From NCBI GenBank assembly GCA_029432775.1, contig JAROAZ010000005.1, positions 186,001 to 250,000 on the forward strand: a stretch of 64,000 nucleotides of DNA. The letters are read 5' to 3'. Source of the stretch: Pontiellaceae bacterium B12227 (GTDB taxonomy: Bacteria > Verrucomicrobiota > Kiritimatiellia > Kiritimatiellales > Pontiellaceae). The notes under the pieces are model-generated. The model was not told the DNA's origin. It did no database searches and worked only from the letters and a program-made list of their open reading frames with translations. The position numbers were made by a program, and so were the translations under genes. This document shows, in pieces, positions 8,149 through 16,987 of the stretch; position 1 is the stretch's first letter; each line of letters opens with the position of its first letter.

Positions 8149-10120
8149 GAGCAGGTCTCTTGTTCCATATTCCGGCTGATTTTAAATGGAGGGTTATCTG
8201 TGTTCCACCTTTCGGCGGTGTTTCTTTATGGACTCGGGCTCTGAACAGTTTTGCCCGGCGCTGGAGGGATTTCGGGATGTCCTGGGCGAGGCCCTTTCCA
8301 TCATCTGTAATAGATAACACAACCCGTTTCGGGGTGAGGGTCAGTTCGGTTTTGAGTTCGGTTGCCCCGGAGTGACGGCTGATGTTAATCAGACATTCTT
8401 TGTAAAACAGGAACAGATTGATGCGGGTTCGTTGTTTCAGCTTGGGGATGAGGCTTTCCCCTTCAATGATCAGGTTATGTTTCTGTTTGGTTACAATTCG
8501 CTCAGCCGCCCGCTGCATATCGCTTTTTAAATCGGAAAACAGTTCGGGCGAATCATGAATACCGGTTACATAGCGTACTGCTGTTCCGGTCCGTTCGGTA
8601 ACCGCCCGGATTCTTTTTACATATTCGGATATTGTTGCAGGCGCCTCTCTGGATTCCTCTACCATGTCGCTGAGCAGACCAATCGTATGAAGGTTGGCTC
8701 CGATTTCATCATGGAGGTCGGCGGCGAACTGCTCTTTGAGCTTGCGGACTTTTTTGCGATGTACCAGGTATTGGATGCCAATGGCGAAGGCGGTGCAGAA
8801 GGATAGTATGGAGACCAGCAATGAGAGAAGTTTCACCTGTTTTTTCTGTTTGAGATAACTGGCGTTCAATTGTGCCTCGACGTCCGGCCGTAGCGCTTCT
8901 AGTTCGTGGCGCCGCGCGAGTTGGTTCAACCATTCCCTGATAGGCAGGATCGTTCCAAAATGGTTCCGCCCGTCGGTCAGTGCTGATAAATTTCCCTGAT
9001 TTGGTTTTTCTTCGTCGTTCAGGATGGTGTGTGCGCCCAGTGCAGCATTCCAGTTATTGGAAAAGATCTCAACTTCGGCAAATCCCATACAACGCCAGAT
9101 CCCCGGGTCTGCTTCCGGAGCTTTATAACCTTGAGTGGGTGTCAGGTGCACATAACGGACGGTAATGGGCGGGAAATTCAGGGTGGTAATCGGGCCGGTG
9201 TCGTAGATTTGTTCCCGTTGATGTTTTGCGATAGGTATTGCGCTGGAGTAATCGGGGTTGAGTGAGCCTTCAATGTGAAGATGAAGCGGGATGCCGTAAT
9301 CCGCGTGATGGATCCGCGGGATATTCTCCCTTAAATCCGCGGTATGCAGATTGATGCGGTTAATGGAAATGGCGCGGCCCAGGTCTATGGTGAGCCGTGG
9401 CGCTTCGTCCGGTTTAAAAAAAGCCAGATAGGGGTCGCTTCGTTCTCCGGTTGCCGCATCCATGAGATAGGGCATGTGGCCATCGGTGAGCGCTTCCTTT
9501 TGTGCGGCCCGGTGAACCCGGTTTCTTTTCGAGGATGATGCTGTAACGGCACGGTGCAGGGCGGCATTCTGATTACCGCTGTAGATCAGAACTTCCGATA
9601 ATTGGAAAATATATTGGCCCCGGTTCCACGCCCAGGGGGATAGTTTCGTTGCTTCAACACGGACCCAGGTTGCATTTGTCGGGTTTAGTGGAATAACCAA
9701 GGGTGCAATACGCGGTAAAACGTGGTCGTTTTCTGTGAAAGCAGCGATCACTTTGCCATCAGGATGTTGTTCCGAGCCCGCGATAATGCGGAACTCCAAA
9801 GGAAAACCATCTGCGACAGGACCCCGGTTTTCATCCATCCAAATGATGGGGGCGAGTACAATCAGGTCGATTATTGTTTCTTCCCTGAGCTTTATCTCAA
9901 CCCATTCAGTGTGATCGGGTGATGGATGGTCATCGGAAAGCCAACCCAGATTTCCAACGCCGGAGCGCATGGTATATTCCGCCAATTGCCCCAGTTCTTT
10001 ATCGATAGCGTCCAGTTGGTGTTCTAATTCTGCCGTGGATGCAGCGGCCCCATTCAGAGCCGCAAGATATAGTGCTCCCGCCGTCAGAAGCCTTTTGCCC
10101 ACTGGATTACGTCGATTCAT
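8138..10120 (-). CDS. Membrane histidine kinase with discoidin-like periplasmic sensor
   Basis: The 660-residue kinase has a signal peptide, a large periplasmic part (about 30-428), one membrane helix (about 429-452) and a NarX/DegS-type kinase core. The HisKA_3 phosphorylation site is DLHDEIGANL with His at about 470. The N-box is FYKECLINISRHSGA and the G-box DDGKGL. The periplasmic part looks like two beta-sandwiches of the F5/8 type C (discoidin, carbohydrate-binding) class: WVEIKLREETIIDLIVLAP, LTIDLGRAISINRINLHTAD and FAEVEIFSNNWNAALG. A sensor built from sugar-binding sandwiches suggests that it detects a polysaccharide or its fragments directly. It diverges from the GH172/sulfatase block across a 166-bp gap and is followed by its response regulator. 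The discoidin call rests on motif pattern only. Confidence 0.85.
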   Translation of the reverse strand: MNRRNPVGKRLLTAGALYLAALNGAAASTAELEHQLDAIDKELGQLAEYTMRSGVGNLGWLSDDHPSPDHTEWVEIKLREETIIDLIVLAPIIWMDENRGPVADGFPLEFRIIAGSEQHPDGKVIAAFTENDHVLPRIAPLVIPLNPTNATWVRVEATKLSPWAWNRGQYIFQLSEVLIYSGNQNAALHRAVTASSSKRNRVHRAAQKEALTDGHMPYLMDAATGERSDPYLAFFKPDEAPRLTIDLGRAISINRINLHTADLRENIPRIHHADYGIPLHLHIEGSLNPDYSSAIPIAKHQREQIYDTGPITTLNFPPITVRYVHLTPTQGYKAPEADPGIWRCMGFAEVEIFSNNWNAALGAHTILNDEEKPNQGNLSALTDGRNHFGTILPIREWLNQLARRHELEALRPDVEAQLNASYLKQKKQVKLLSLLVSILSFCTAFAIGIQYLVHRKKVRKLKEQFAADLHDEIGANLHTIGLLSDMVEESREAPATISEYVKRIRAVTERTGTAVRYVTGIHDSPELFSDLKSDMQRAAERIVTKQKHNLIIEGESLIPKLKQRTRINLFLFYKECLINISRHSGATELKTELTLTPKRVVLSITDDGKGLAQDIPKSLQRRAKLFRARVHKETPPKGGTQITLHLKSAGIWNKRPAHEA

Positions 10121-10286
10121 GGATATATGCTTAGCAAATCACCTCTACTGGGCGTAGACATATCGATCAGGAATCAGGTTTTTCTGAAACTGCGGCGTAT
10201 CAACAGTACGGTGGATGTGGAATCAGGTTACCTTTGCGATGCTTTACAGCTGTTACTTGTTTTTAGGCTGATTTAAGGAGATTGAG
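10121..10286. promoter_or_regulatory. Divergent promoter region, with 11-bp direct repeat
   Basis: This gap separates the kinase (minus) from the GH172 gene (plus), so it must hold both promoters. GGAATCAGGTT occurs twice in the same orientation, at 10170-10180 and 10219-10229, 49 bp apart. Direct repeats of this kind can be binding sites for a NarL/LuxR-type regulator, here possibly the one encoded next door; this is a guess from layout. The second copy continues as GTTACC, half of the LacI-type operator seen elsewhere. AAGGAG (10275-10280) is the ribosome-binding site for 10287. Confidence 0.4.
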
Positions 10287-12398
10287 ATGAGAAGGATGAA
10301 AAAACGCATAGGTGTTCATGTTGCATTCGCTACTGTTGTTATAGCTACGGGGGCATCGGCGGCAAAGCCGGTGACCATCGAATCATTGCTCACGGAGATG
10401 ACGGATCGCGATTCAGTGGCACGTTATCCGGCGGCCGATTTCCGGCTGAAGCAGCACAGCAGCTATAACCGTGCATCCAAAACGCCGGATGAACCTAAAG
10501 GCTGGTTCACGAACCATGACTTCAATAGCAGCGATAAAGACCATAACTTTATCCGCATCGAGGAAAAGGATGGGAAAAAAGAATGGGTGCTGATGGATCA
10601 TGAAGGCCCGGGGGCCATTGTCCGGTCCTGGATGCCGTGGCGGAAGACAAAAAGTAGCGCTACTGACATCAATATGAAAATCTACCTGGATGGTTCCGAC
10701 GAACCGGCATTTGAGGGCAATATGCTGGGCCTGTTTGATGGAACCGGCCTTATTCCGTATCCCTTTGCCCACCCGTCACTTCGTTCATCGGTGAACTTTT
10801 TCCCGATTCCCTTTGCGAAAGGATGTAAAGTGACAACCGATCAACGGCCGTTCTTTTTCATTTTCACGTTCCGGGAATATAATGAAGGCACCCCGGTCAA
10901 GACGTTCACGATGGAGGATTTTGAAGCGGCCAAGACGATGACAGCAGCAACGGGGGAAAAACTGTTGAATCCGGCCGCCGAAGGCGCGGGGCAACCACTC
11001 CGTTTTTCTGCGGCGCTGAAAACGAATCAGGAAAAATCGATAGATCTGCCTGCCGGATCAGCGGCCGTTCGCGAAATCACCGTGAAACTGGGCAACTATG
11101 AAAAACCGGAAGTAACGCGTCAGGTGATCCTGAAAATGGAGTTTGACGGAAAAGAGACGGTCTGGTGTCCCATCGGTGATTTCTTCGGTTCGGGGATCGG
11201 CCTGAATCCGGTGCAGGGCTGGTATCGCACGGTCGCGGAAGACGGAACCATGAGCTGCCGTTGGGTGATGCCTTATAAAACGGGCGGCAAGGTTACGCTG
11301 CTGAACCTGAGCGGTGCACCGGTGGATGCCGAGCTGGAAGTTAAAACAGGGGATTGGACCTGGGACGATCGCTCGATGTATTTCCACGCCGGATGGCGCG
11401 GGCAGTATCCGGTTGCTACTCAGCCGCATTCGGACTGGAACTATGTTCATCTCAAAGGTCGAGGCGTCTATGTGGGTGATACCCTGACGATCATGAATCC
11501 GGTCGAAAAATGGTGGGGCGAAGGCGATGAAAAGATCTGGGTGGACGGCGAGGACTTCCCTTCGTTATTTGGTACGGGTACGGAGGATTATTATGCCTAT
11601 TCCTGGGGCGGGATGAGCACCGACTTTTATGAGCATCCGTTTCATGCACAGCCGCTCGCTTACAAATGGAATAAGCTGAACCGCAAGCCGGAATCCCAAA
11701 CGGGTTCTCGCAATACGTTGGGATACAGTGTGGAAACGCGCAGTCGCTCTCTCGATACCATGCCCTTCGGCAGTTCGCTGCAGTTGGATATGGAGATCTG
11801 GTCCTGGAGCGATGTGAACATGGGTTATCAGGTCGGGGCCTACTGGTATGGTTTTACCGACACATCGTCTAACCGGAAGCCGGAGCCGGAGGAAGTACTC
11901 AATGTGCCACCGCTTCCGGAAATGGATGGTGAAGAACCGAAAACCTCGGCGGATGTATTTAAAGGCGCCGTTGAAATTAAACCGGAGATGGTGGTTTCTA
12001 AACCGCAGGCGCTTGCGATCAAGCCGCAGAATCTAAAAAAGATGAAGATCAAGGGGGCCTGGAACGCTGGAAACCAGCTGTTGTTCAAAAATTCCAAGAT
12101 CGGTGATGTGGTGGAAATCCGTATTCCTGCCGCAAGTCCCGTTGCGGAAGAGCTGACGCTGCATGCTACAAAAGCGAAAGATTACGGCATCCTTCGCCTT
12201 TCGGTGAATGGTAAGCCGGTCGATGGTGATATTGATTTGTTTGCAGGTAAACCGATGCCGTCGGGCGCCATCAAGCTCGGAGCTTTTAATCCGGTCGACG
12301 GCGCCTATGTAGTGCGGATAGAAGTCGTGGGTAAAAATCCTAAAAGTTCCGGCACCTTCTTCGGTCTGGATTGCGTTTCTCTGCGTGAGGCAAAATAG
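10287..12398 (+). CDS. GH172 (DUF2961) family glycosidase, exported
   Basis: The 703-residue protein has a signal peptide (cleavage near GASAA) and starts at ATG 10287, 6 bp after AAGGAG. It carries DUF2961 hallmarks: DHEGPGAIVRSWMPW near 110, GDFFGSGIGLNPVQGWYRT near 295, and the highly typical FGTGTEDYYAYSWGG near 430. DUF2961 is now glycoside hydrolase family 172, whose characterised members act on difructose dianhydride or alpha-arabinofuranosyl/fructofuranosyl linkages and form jelly-roll multimers. About 200 C-terminal residues (from roughly 510) form an extra beta-rich domain (IKGAWNAGNQLLFKNSKIGD) that may bind sugar. The next sulfatase start follows its stop directly (TAGATG), so the genes are co-translated. 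The exact substrate here is unknown. Confidence 0.85.
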   Translation: MRRMKKRIGVHVAFATVVIATGASAAKPVTIESLLTEMTDRDSVARYPAADFRLKQHSSYNRASKTPDEPKGWFTNHDFNSSDKDHNFIRIEEKDGKKEWVLMDHEGPGAIVRSWMPWRKTKSSATDINMKIYLDGSDEPAFEGNMLGLFDGTGLIPYPFAHPSLRSSVNFFPIPFAKGCKVTTDQRPFFFIFTFREYNEGTPVKTFTMEDFEAAKTMTAATGEKLLNPAAEGAGQPLRFSAALKTNQEKSIDLPAGSAAVREITVKLGNYEKPEVTRQVILKMEFDGKETVWCPIGDFFGSGIGLNPVQGWYRTVAEDGTMSCRWVMPYKTGGKVTLLNLSGAPVDAELEVKTGDWTWDDRSMYFHAGWRGQYPVATQPHSDWNYVHLKGRGVYVGDTLTIMNPVEKWWGEGDEKIWVDGEDFPSLFGTGTEDYYAYSWGGMSTDFYEHPFHAQPLAYKWNKLNRKPESQTGSRNTLGYSVETRSRSLDTMPFGSSLQLDMEIWSWSDVNMGYQVGAYWYGFTDTSSNRKPEPEEVLNVPPLPEMDGEEPKTSADVFKGAVEIKPEMVVSKPQALAIKPQNLKKMKIKGAWNAGNQLLFKNSKIGDVVEIRIPAASPVAEELTLHATKAKDYGILRLSVNGKPVDGDIDLFAGKPMPSGAIKLGAFNPVDGAYVVRIEVVGKNPKSSGTFFGLDCVSLREAK

Positions 12399-13979
12399 AT
12401 GAAAGTCGGTATGAAGCAGTCTGTGTTGAAAACCTTGATTGTTATGGCCTCAGCATGGGCGGTGATTTCATTGGCCGATGAACAGCGGCCGAACATCGTT
12501 TTGATATTTGCTGATGATCTTGGCTATGGCGATCTGGGGTGTTATGGAGCAACCCACGTCCAGACGCCGAATATAGACAAGCTGGCGGCCGAGGGACGGC
12601 GGTTTACCGATGCGCATTCGGCGTCGGCGGTCTGCACGCCTTCGCGTTACGGGCTGCTGACGGGAGAATATCCGGTTCGTCAGAATCTTTGGGGGCCGTG
12701 TGCCCCGACCACCGGGCTGCTGATCGATACGGAGCAGCTGACGATTGCCAGGCTACTTAAGAATAAAGGATACGACACCGCCTGCATCGGCAAGTGGCAC
12801 CTGGGATTCGGGGACGGGAATATTGACTGGAATGAGCCGCTGCGGCCCGGCCCGCTTGATGTCGGCTTCGATTATTATTTCGGCGTGCCGATCGTGAACA
12901 GCTGCAGTCCGTATATGTATGTTGAGAACGACCGCATTGTCGGGTTGGATCCCGAAGATCCGGTGATTTACTACGGCCGGAAAAAGAATAAAAACGCGAC
13001 TCCCATTACGCCGATTCCGCCGGAGGCTGCACAGCGGAATCATAACTTTTTCGGAGGCGCAACGTCCGCGCATAAGCTCTACAACGACTACACAGTAGGG
13101 ACCACGCTGGCCGAGCGTGCAACTTTCTGGATTCGGGAACGCAGTAAGAAGCCGTTCTTTCTCTATCTGGCAACAACCAATATCCACCATCCGTTCACGC
13201 CGGCGCCGCGTTTCCAGGGCACCAGCCAGTGTGGCCTGTATGGCGACTTTATTCACGAGCTCGACTGGATGGTCGGTGAAGTGATGAAGGCGCTGGAGGA
13301 ACAGGGTGTCGCCGATAACACGCTGGTGATTTTTACGAGCGATAACGGCGGTATGTTCAATACCGGCGGCTATGCCGCGTTCAATCAGGGGCACAGGCAG
13401 AACGGGGCGCTGCTCGGTTTTAAGTTCGATGCCTGGGAAGGCGGTCACCGCGTGCCGTTTATTGCCAAATGGGCCGGCCGCATTGCGCCGGGAACCGTGT
13501 CGGTGCAACTGCTCAGCAATGTGGATATGCTGGCCACGTTTGCCGCACTGACGGAGCAGAGCGTGGATGAACAGCAACTGAAAGACAGTGTGAATATGCT
13601 GCCCGCCCTGACCGGCGAGCCGGAAGAGCCTTTGCGCGAAACGGTGGTCATGTCGCCCTACAGAGCCTCCCATTTTACGGTTCGCAAAGGAAAGTGGGTC
13701 TATATTCCGGCCAGAGGTGCCGGCGGTTTTGGCGGTCAACCCGGTCAGCATCGGGGCGGCGGACCGGCCTGTGCTGCCTATGTCGGCAATGTGAACAGCG
13801 ATATTGAAAACGGAAAGATCAAAAAGGATGCGCCGCCGGCCCAGCTCTATAATCTGGAGAAGGATCCGCATCAAATGACCAACCTTTATAATAAGTACCC
13901 CGAAGTGGTGCAGGAGATGGACGCGCTGGTAGAAAACTACAGGCCGGTTGTTGTGAAAAAAAAGAAAAGGCAAAGATAA
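12399..13979 (+). CDS. S1-family sulfatase, exported
   Basis: The 526-residue sulfatase has a signal peptide (MKQSVLKTLIVMASAWAVISLA) after a short lead; an in-frame ATG at 12411 is the alternative start. Motifs are IFADDLGYGDLGCYG, the modification site CTPSR with Cys at about residue 79, CIGKWHLGFGD and TSDNGGMFNTGGYA. An insert near 170-220 (FDYYFGVPIVNSCSPYMYVE) and a Gly-rich loop near 440-455 (GAGGFGGQPGQHRGGG) distinguish it from its neighbours. It ends in a basic tail, KKKKRQR. It starts on the base after the GH172 stop, and its own stop overlaps the next sulfatase start (TAATG). This makes a tight GH172-sulfatase-sulfatase operon. Confidence 0.93.
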   Translation: MKVGMKQSVLKTLIVMASAWAVISLADEQRPNIVLIFADDLGYGDLGCYGATHVQTPNIDKLAAEGRRFTDAHSASAVCTPSRYGLLTGEYPVRQNLWGPCAPTTGLLIDTEQLTIARLLKNKGYDTACIGKWHLGFGDGNIDWNEPLRPGPLDVGFDYYFGVPIVNSCSPYMYVENDRIVGLDPEDPVIYYGRKKNKNATPITPIPPEAAQRNHNFFGGATSAHKLYNDYTVGTTLAERATFWIRERSKKPFFLYLATTNIHHPFTPAPRFQGTSQCGLYGDFIHELDWMVGEVMKALEEQGVADNTLVIFTSDNGGMFNTGGYAAFNQGHRQNGALLGFKFDAWEGGHRVPFIAKWAGRIAPGTVSVQLLSNVDMLATFAALTEQSVDEQQLKDSVNMLPALTGEPEEPLRETVVMSPYRASHFTVRKGKWVYIPARGAGGFGGQPGQHRGGGPACAAYVGNVNSDIENGKIKKDAPPAQLYNLEKDPHQMTNLYNKYPEVVQEMDALVENYRPVVVKKKKRQR

Positions 13980-15445
13980 TGAACAAGCCTGTGAGATGGG
14001 GTGTCTTGTGGTGCGTTATTTTCGGTTCCATATTTCATTTTTCAAGTTTTGGGGTGGCGGAACCGCGTCCCAATATCATTGTCATTATGGCGGATGATTT
14101 GGGGTATAACGATCTGGGCTGTTATGGCTGCAAGGATATTCCAACGCCGAATATCGACAAGCTTGCCGGCGATGGCGTGCGCTTTACCTCGGGTTACGTG
14201 ACATGGCACATGTGCGGGCCATCGCGCGCCGGTTTTATTACGGGCCGGAACCAGTCCAGCTTTGGATATTATAAAAACCAGACTACGCCGCTGGATCCCC
14301 ATCAGGGGCTGCCGAAAATGGAAACCGTCGCGAGCCTGCTTCAGAAGCAGGGCTATGTGACCGGCGGCGTCGGCAAGTGGCATATGGGCACCACGAATGA
14401 CCAGCATCCGAATTCCATGGGTTTTGATGACTGGTTCGGTTTCATGAGCGGCGGGCTGATGTATTGGCCGCTGGATCATCCTTCCTACAAGGGGAAATAT
14501 AATCCGCTGAAGCGTCCGGCCAAATGGCGCGACATCCACCATACCATGCCGGTCATCCATAACAATGAACCGGTGGAATGGGATCAGTATCTGACTCGTG
14601 AACTGACCGATGCCGGAATCCATTTTGTGGAGACGAACAAAGAAAAACCGTTTTTCCTGTTTATGTCTTACAATGCACCGCACCTCGATCTCGAGGCGCC
14701 GGAAGAAACCATTGCCAAATTCCCGGCGGATAAGATGTCAAAAGTGCCCGGCGTGAAGCCGGAGGCCCGATCCATTTATGGGGCCATGGTCTATGAGCTG
14801 GACCTGGGCGTTGGGCAGCTGTTGGCAAAGGTCGATGAGCTGGGACTTGCGGATAATACCGTGGTCTGGTTTCTGAGCGACAACGGCGGCATGAAGCGGA
14901 CGAGTGACAACCGCCCGCTGAGAGGCGCAAAGGGTACGGCCTATGAAGGCGGGCTTCGGGTTCCAATGATTGTAAAATGGCCCGGCAAAACGCCGGAAGC
15001 TGTTGTGCTCGATGAGATGGTCACTTCACTGGATATCGGCGCAACCGCATTAGCCATGGCGGGCGGTAATCCTGCGGAAGCCGGTCTTCACGGAAAAGAT
15101 GTTCGTTCCTACATGACCAAACAAACGGACGAAGCGCCGCACAATGTGTTGTTCTGGCATACGGGCAAGGCCCCCGGACCTACGGGTGTGATCCGGCAAG
15201 GGGACTACAAGTTGCTGATTTCGAAGAGCAAGGTCGAACTATACAACCTCAAAGATGATCTCGGTGAAACCACGGATCTTACGGCCTCGCACCCTGAACG
15301 GGTGGCGGCGATGCGGGGCCGATGGATGGAGTGGAATAAAGGGAATGTTTCCGACCTTTGGAAAACTCCGCCGAAAAATGCCTATCAATATGGTGACTAC
15401 GAATGGCTCAAGGGCAGTCAGCACTACAAAGCTGGTCAGGAATAG
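13979..15445 (+). CDS. S1-family sulfatase, exported
   Basis: The 488-residue sulfatase starts on the last base of the previous stop (TAATG), implying translational coupling. A signal peptide (VLWCVIFGSIFHFSSFGVA) precedes IVIMADDLGYNDLGCYG. The formylglycine motif is CGPSR with Cys at about residue 79, set in WHMCGPSRAGFITGRN. GVGKWHMGT and LSDNGGMKRT complete the active site. The C-terminus ends with an unusual Tyr/Trp-rich tail (NAYQYGDYEWLKGSQHYK). Three sulfatases acting after one another would be expected where a glycan has sulfate at several positions; the sequence differences between them support different specificities. A 151-bp gap follows, so the next sulfatase may have its own promoter. 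Confidence 0.93.
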   Translation: MNKPVRWGVLWCVIFGSIFHFSSFGVAEPRPNIIVIMADDLGYNDLGCYGCKDIPTPNIDKLAGDGVRFTSGYVTWHMCGPSRAGFITGRNQSSFGYYKNQTTPLDPHQGLPKMETVASLLQKQGYVTGGVGKWHMGTTNDQHPNSMGFDDWFGFMSGGLMYWPLDHPSYKGKYNPLKRPAKWRDIHHTMPVIHNNEPVEWDQYLTRELTDAGIHFVETNKEKPFFLFMSYNAPHLDLEAPEETIAKFPADKMSKVPGVKPEARSIYGAMVYELDLGVGQLLAKVDELGLADNTVVWFLSDNGGMKRTSDNRPLRGAKGTAYEGGLRVPMIVKWPGKTPEAVVLDEMVTSLDIGATALAMAGGNPAEAGLHGKDVRSYMTKQTDEAPHNVLFWHTGKAPGPTGVIRQGDYKLLISKSKVELYNLKDDLGETTDLTASHPERVAAMRGRWMEWNKGNVSDLWKTPPKNAYQYGDYEWLKGSQHYKAGQE

Positions 15446-15596
15446 GTTGCCGCATGCTGTGGCTACAAAAACTAAGGGTGCTGCTAAACTGGGAAACCTG
15501 CTTGATTGAACCGCGGACATGACAATTCAAGTGCAGTCAGCTAAGTTGTTTCCTTAATCCAATTTTATATGCTGTCAATGAAAGGACTGTAGTCAC

Positions 15597-16976
15597 ATGT
15601 CGGACGTTCGAAAAAATATAAAGCTGTTTACCATTCTCCTGCTGCTTTCTGCAGGAAGTCCATTCGCCCCCCGAGCAGGAGCTGAAAAGCTTCCGAACTT
15701 TATCATCATCTATGCCGATGATATGGGCTATGGCGATCTCGGATGTTACGGTGCTGAGGGGTATGAGACGCCCGCGCTGGACCGCATGGCGCGGGAGGGG
15801 ATGCGTTTTACCGATTTTTCAACGTCGAGTTCCATCTGTACGCCTTCCAGGGCCGGTCTGCTGACCGGTCGCTTTGCCCAGCGCTGGGGGCAGGATGGAA
15901 AGGTTTATTGGCCCCACAGTAAGAACGGCATGCCCGGAACTGAAATTACCATTGCAGAATTGTTGAAAGCGTCGGGGTATCAAACGGCACTTGTGGGCAA
16001 ATGGCATTTGGGGCATCGGGGGGAACACCACCCGACGGCGCAGGGATTTGATCTGTATTACGGAATCCCGTACAGCAACGACATGTGGCAGGATCCCGGA
16101 ACGCCGCTGGCGGACAAGGTCATGTTTCGCGAGGGGCTGACGCGGGAAAACTATCTGGATGGAGCCGGCGCGAAAAAGAAAAAATATCGGGATCAAGTCC
16201 CACTGATGCAGGGGACGGAAGTGATCGAGTGGCCGGTCGATCAATCGACGCTGACCAGGCGCTACACAGAAAAGGCTCAGGCGTTTATCTCTGCGAATAA
16301 AGAACAGCCGTTCTTCCTCTATCTGGCGCATGCCATGCCGCATACGCCGCTGTATGCCTCGGAAAACTTTGCCGGAAAATCAGAACGGGGTCTGTATGGC
16401 GATGTTGTTGAAGAGATGGACTGGTCAACAGGGGAGATTCTTAAAACCCTTCGTGAGCATGGACTGGATAAAAACACACTGGTCATCTTCACCTCTGATA
16501 ATGGGCCGTGGTTGAGCAAAAAAGCAGATGGAGGGAGTTCCGGGCCCTTGCGTGATGGGAAGTTCAGTGCATATGAAGGCGGTTGCCGTGTGCCGTGCAT
16601 CGCCTGGCAACCGGGTATGGTTCCGGCTGGTACGCTCTGTGAAAAGCAGATCTCCACATTGGATCTATTCCCGACATGGGCAGCTCTGGCCGGTGTTGAG
16701 GTTCCGTCAGACCGGCCATTGGATGGGGCGGATATCCGGGCTGTTTTAAAAGGTGATTTTAAAAAGGCGCCCGAACGCGAATGGTTCCTCTACCGGGGCA
16801 ACGCGATTCGGATGGGCGACTGGAAATATGTGAAGGTCAAAAAGAGCGAGCAGCTTTTCAATCTGGCTGAAGATGTTGGCGAAAAGAAAAATGTGGCAAA
16901 ACAGCATCCGGAAAAAACGGAGCATCTCGCGAAGCGGCTTGCCGCAGTGCAGGCCGAAATGAAGCCGGCCGAATAA
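15597..16976 (+). CDS. S1-family sulfatase, exported
   Basis: The 459-residue sulfatase has a signal peptide ending near RAGA. It carries YADDMGYGDLGCYG, CTPSR with Cys at about residue 81 (SSSICTPSRAGLLTGRF), LVGKWHLGHRG and TSDNGPWLSKK. The C-terminal subdomain is normal (EQLFNLAEDVGEKKNVAKQ). AAAGGA about 10 bp upstream supports the start. The 151-bp upstream gap contains CTAAACTGGGAAAC (15484-15497), three mismatches from the LacI-type operator copy at 43400; I do not count it as a site. The next sulfatase follows after 11 bp, so the two are co-transcribed. It resembles the catalytic part of the multidomain sulfatase at 21422 (SNDM, YLAHAMPHTPL, TSDNGPW). Confidence 0.93.
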   Translation: MSDVRKNIKLFTILLLLSAGSPFAPRAGAEKLPNFIIIYADDMGYGDLGCYGAEGYETPALDRMAREGMRFTDFSTSSSICTPSRAGLLTGRFAQRWGQDGKVYWPHSKNGMPGTEITIAELLKASGYQTALVGKWHLGHRGEHHPTAQGFDLYYGIPYSNDMWQDPGTPLADKVMFREGLTRENYLDGAGAKKKKYRDQVPLMQGTEVIEWPVDQSTLTRRYTEKAQAFISANKEQPFFLYLAHAMPHTPLYASENFAGKSERGLYGDVVEEMDWSTGEILKTLREHGLDKNTLVIFTSDNGPWLSKKADGGSSGPLRDGKFSAYEGGCRVPCIAWQPGMVPAGTLCEKQISTLDLFPTWAALAGVEVPSDRPLDGADIRAVLKGDFKKAPEREWFLYRGNAIRMGDWKYVKVKKSEQLFNLAEDVGEKKNVAKQHPEKTEHLAKRLAAVQAEMKPAE

Positions 16977-16987
16977 AAGGAAATGCA

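Noticed and set aside
12753..13973. 406-codon open frame on the minus strand
   Set aside because: It is antisense to a sulfatase with all catalytic motifs.
15484..15497. CTAAACTGGGAAAC as a LacI-type operator
   Set aside because: Three mismatches, two of them in the arms; too weak to count although it lies before a sulfatase gene.
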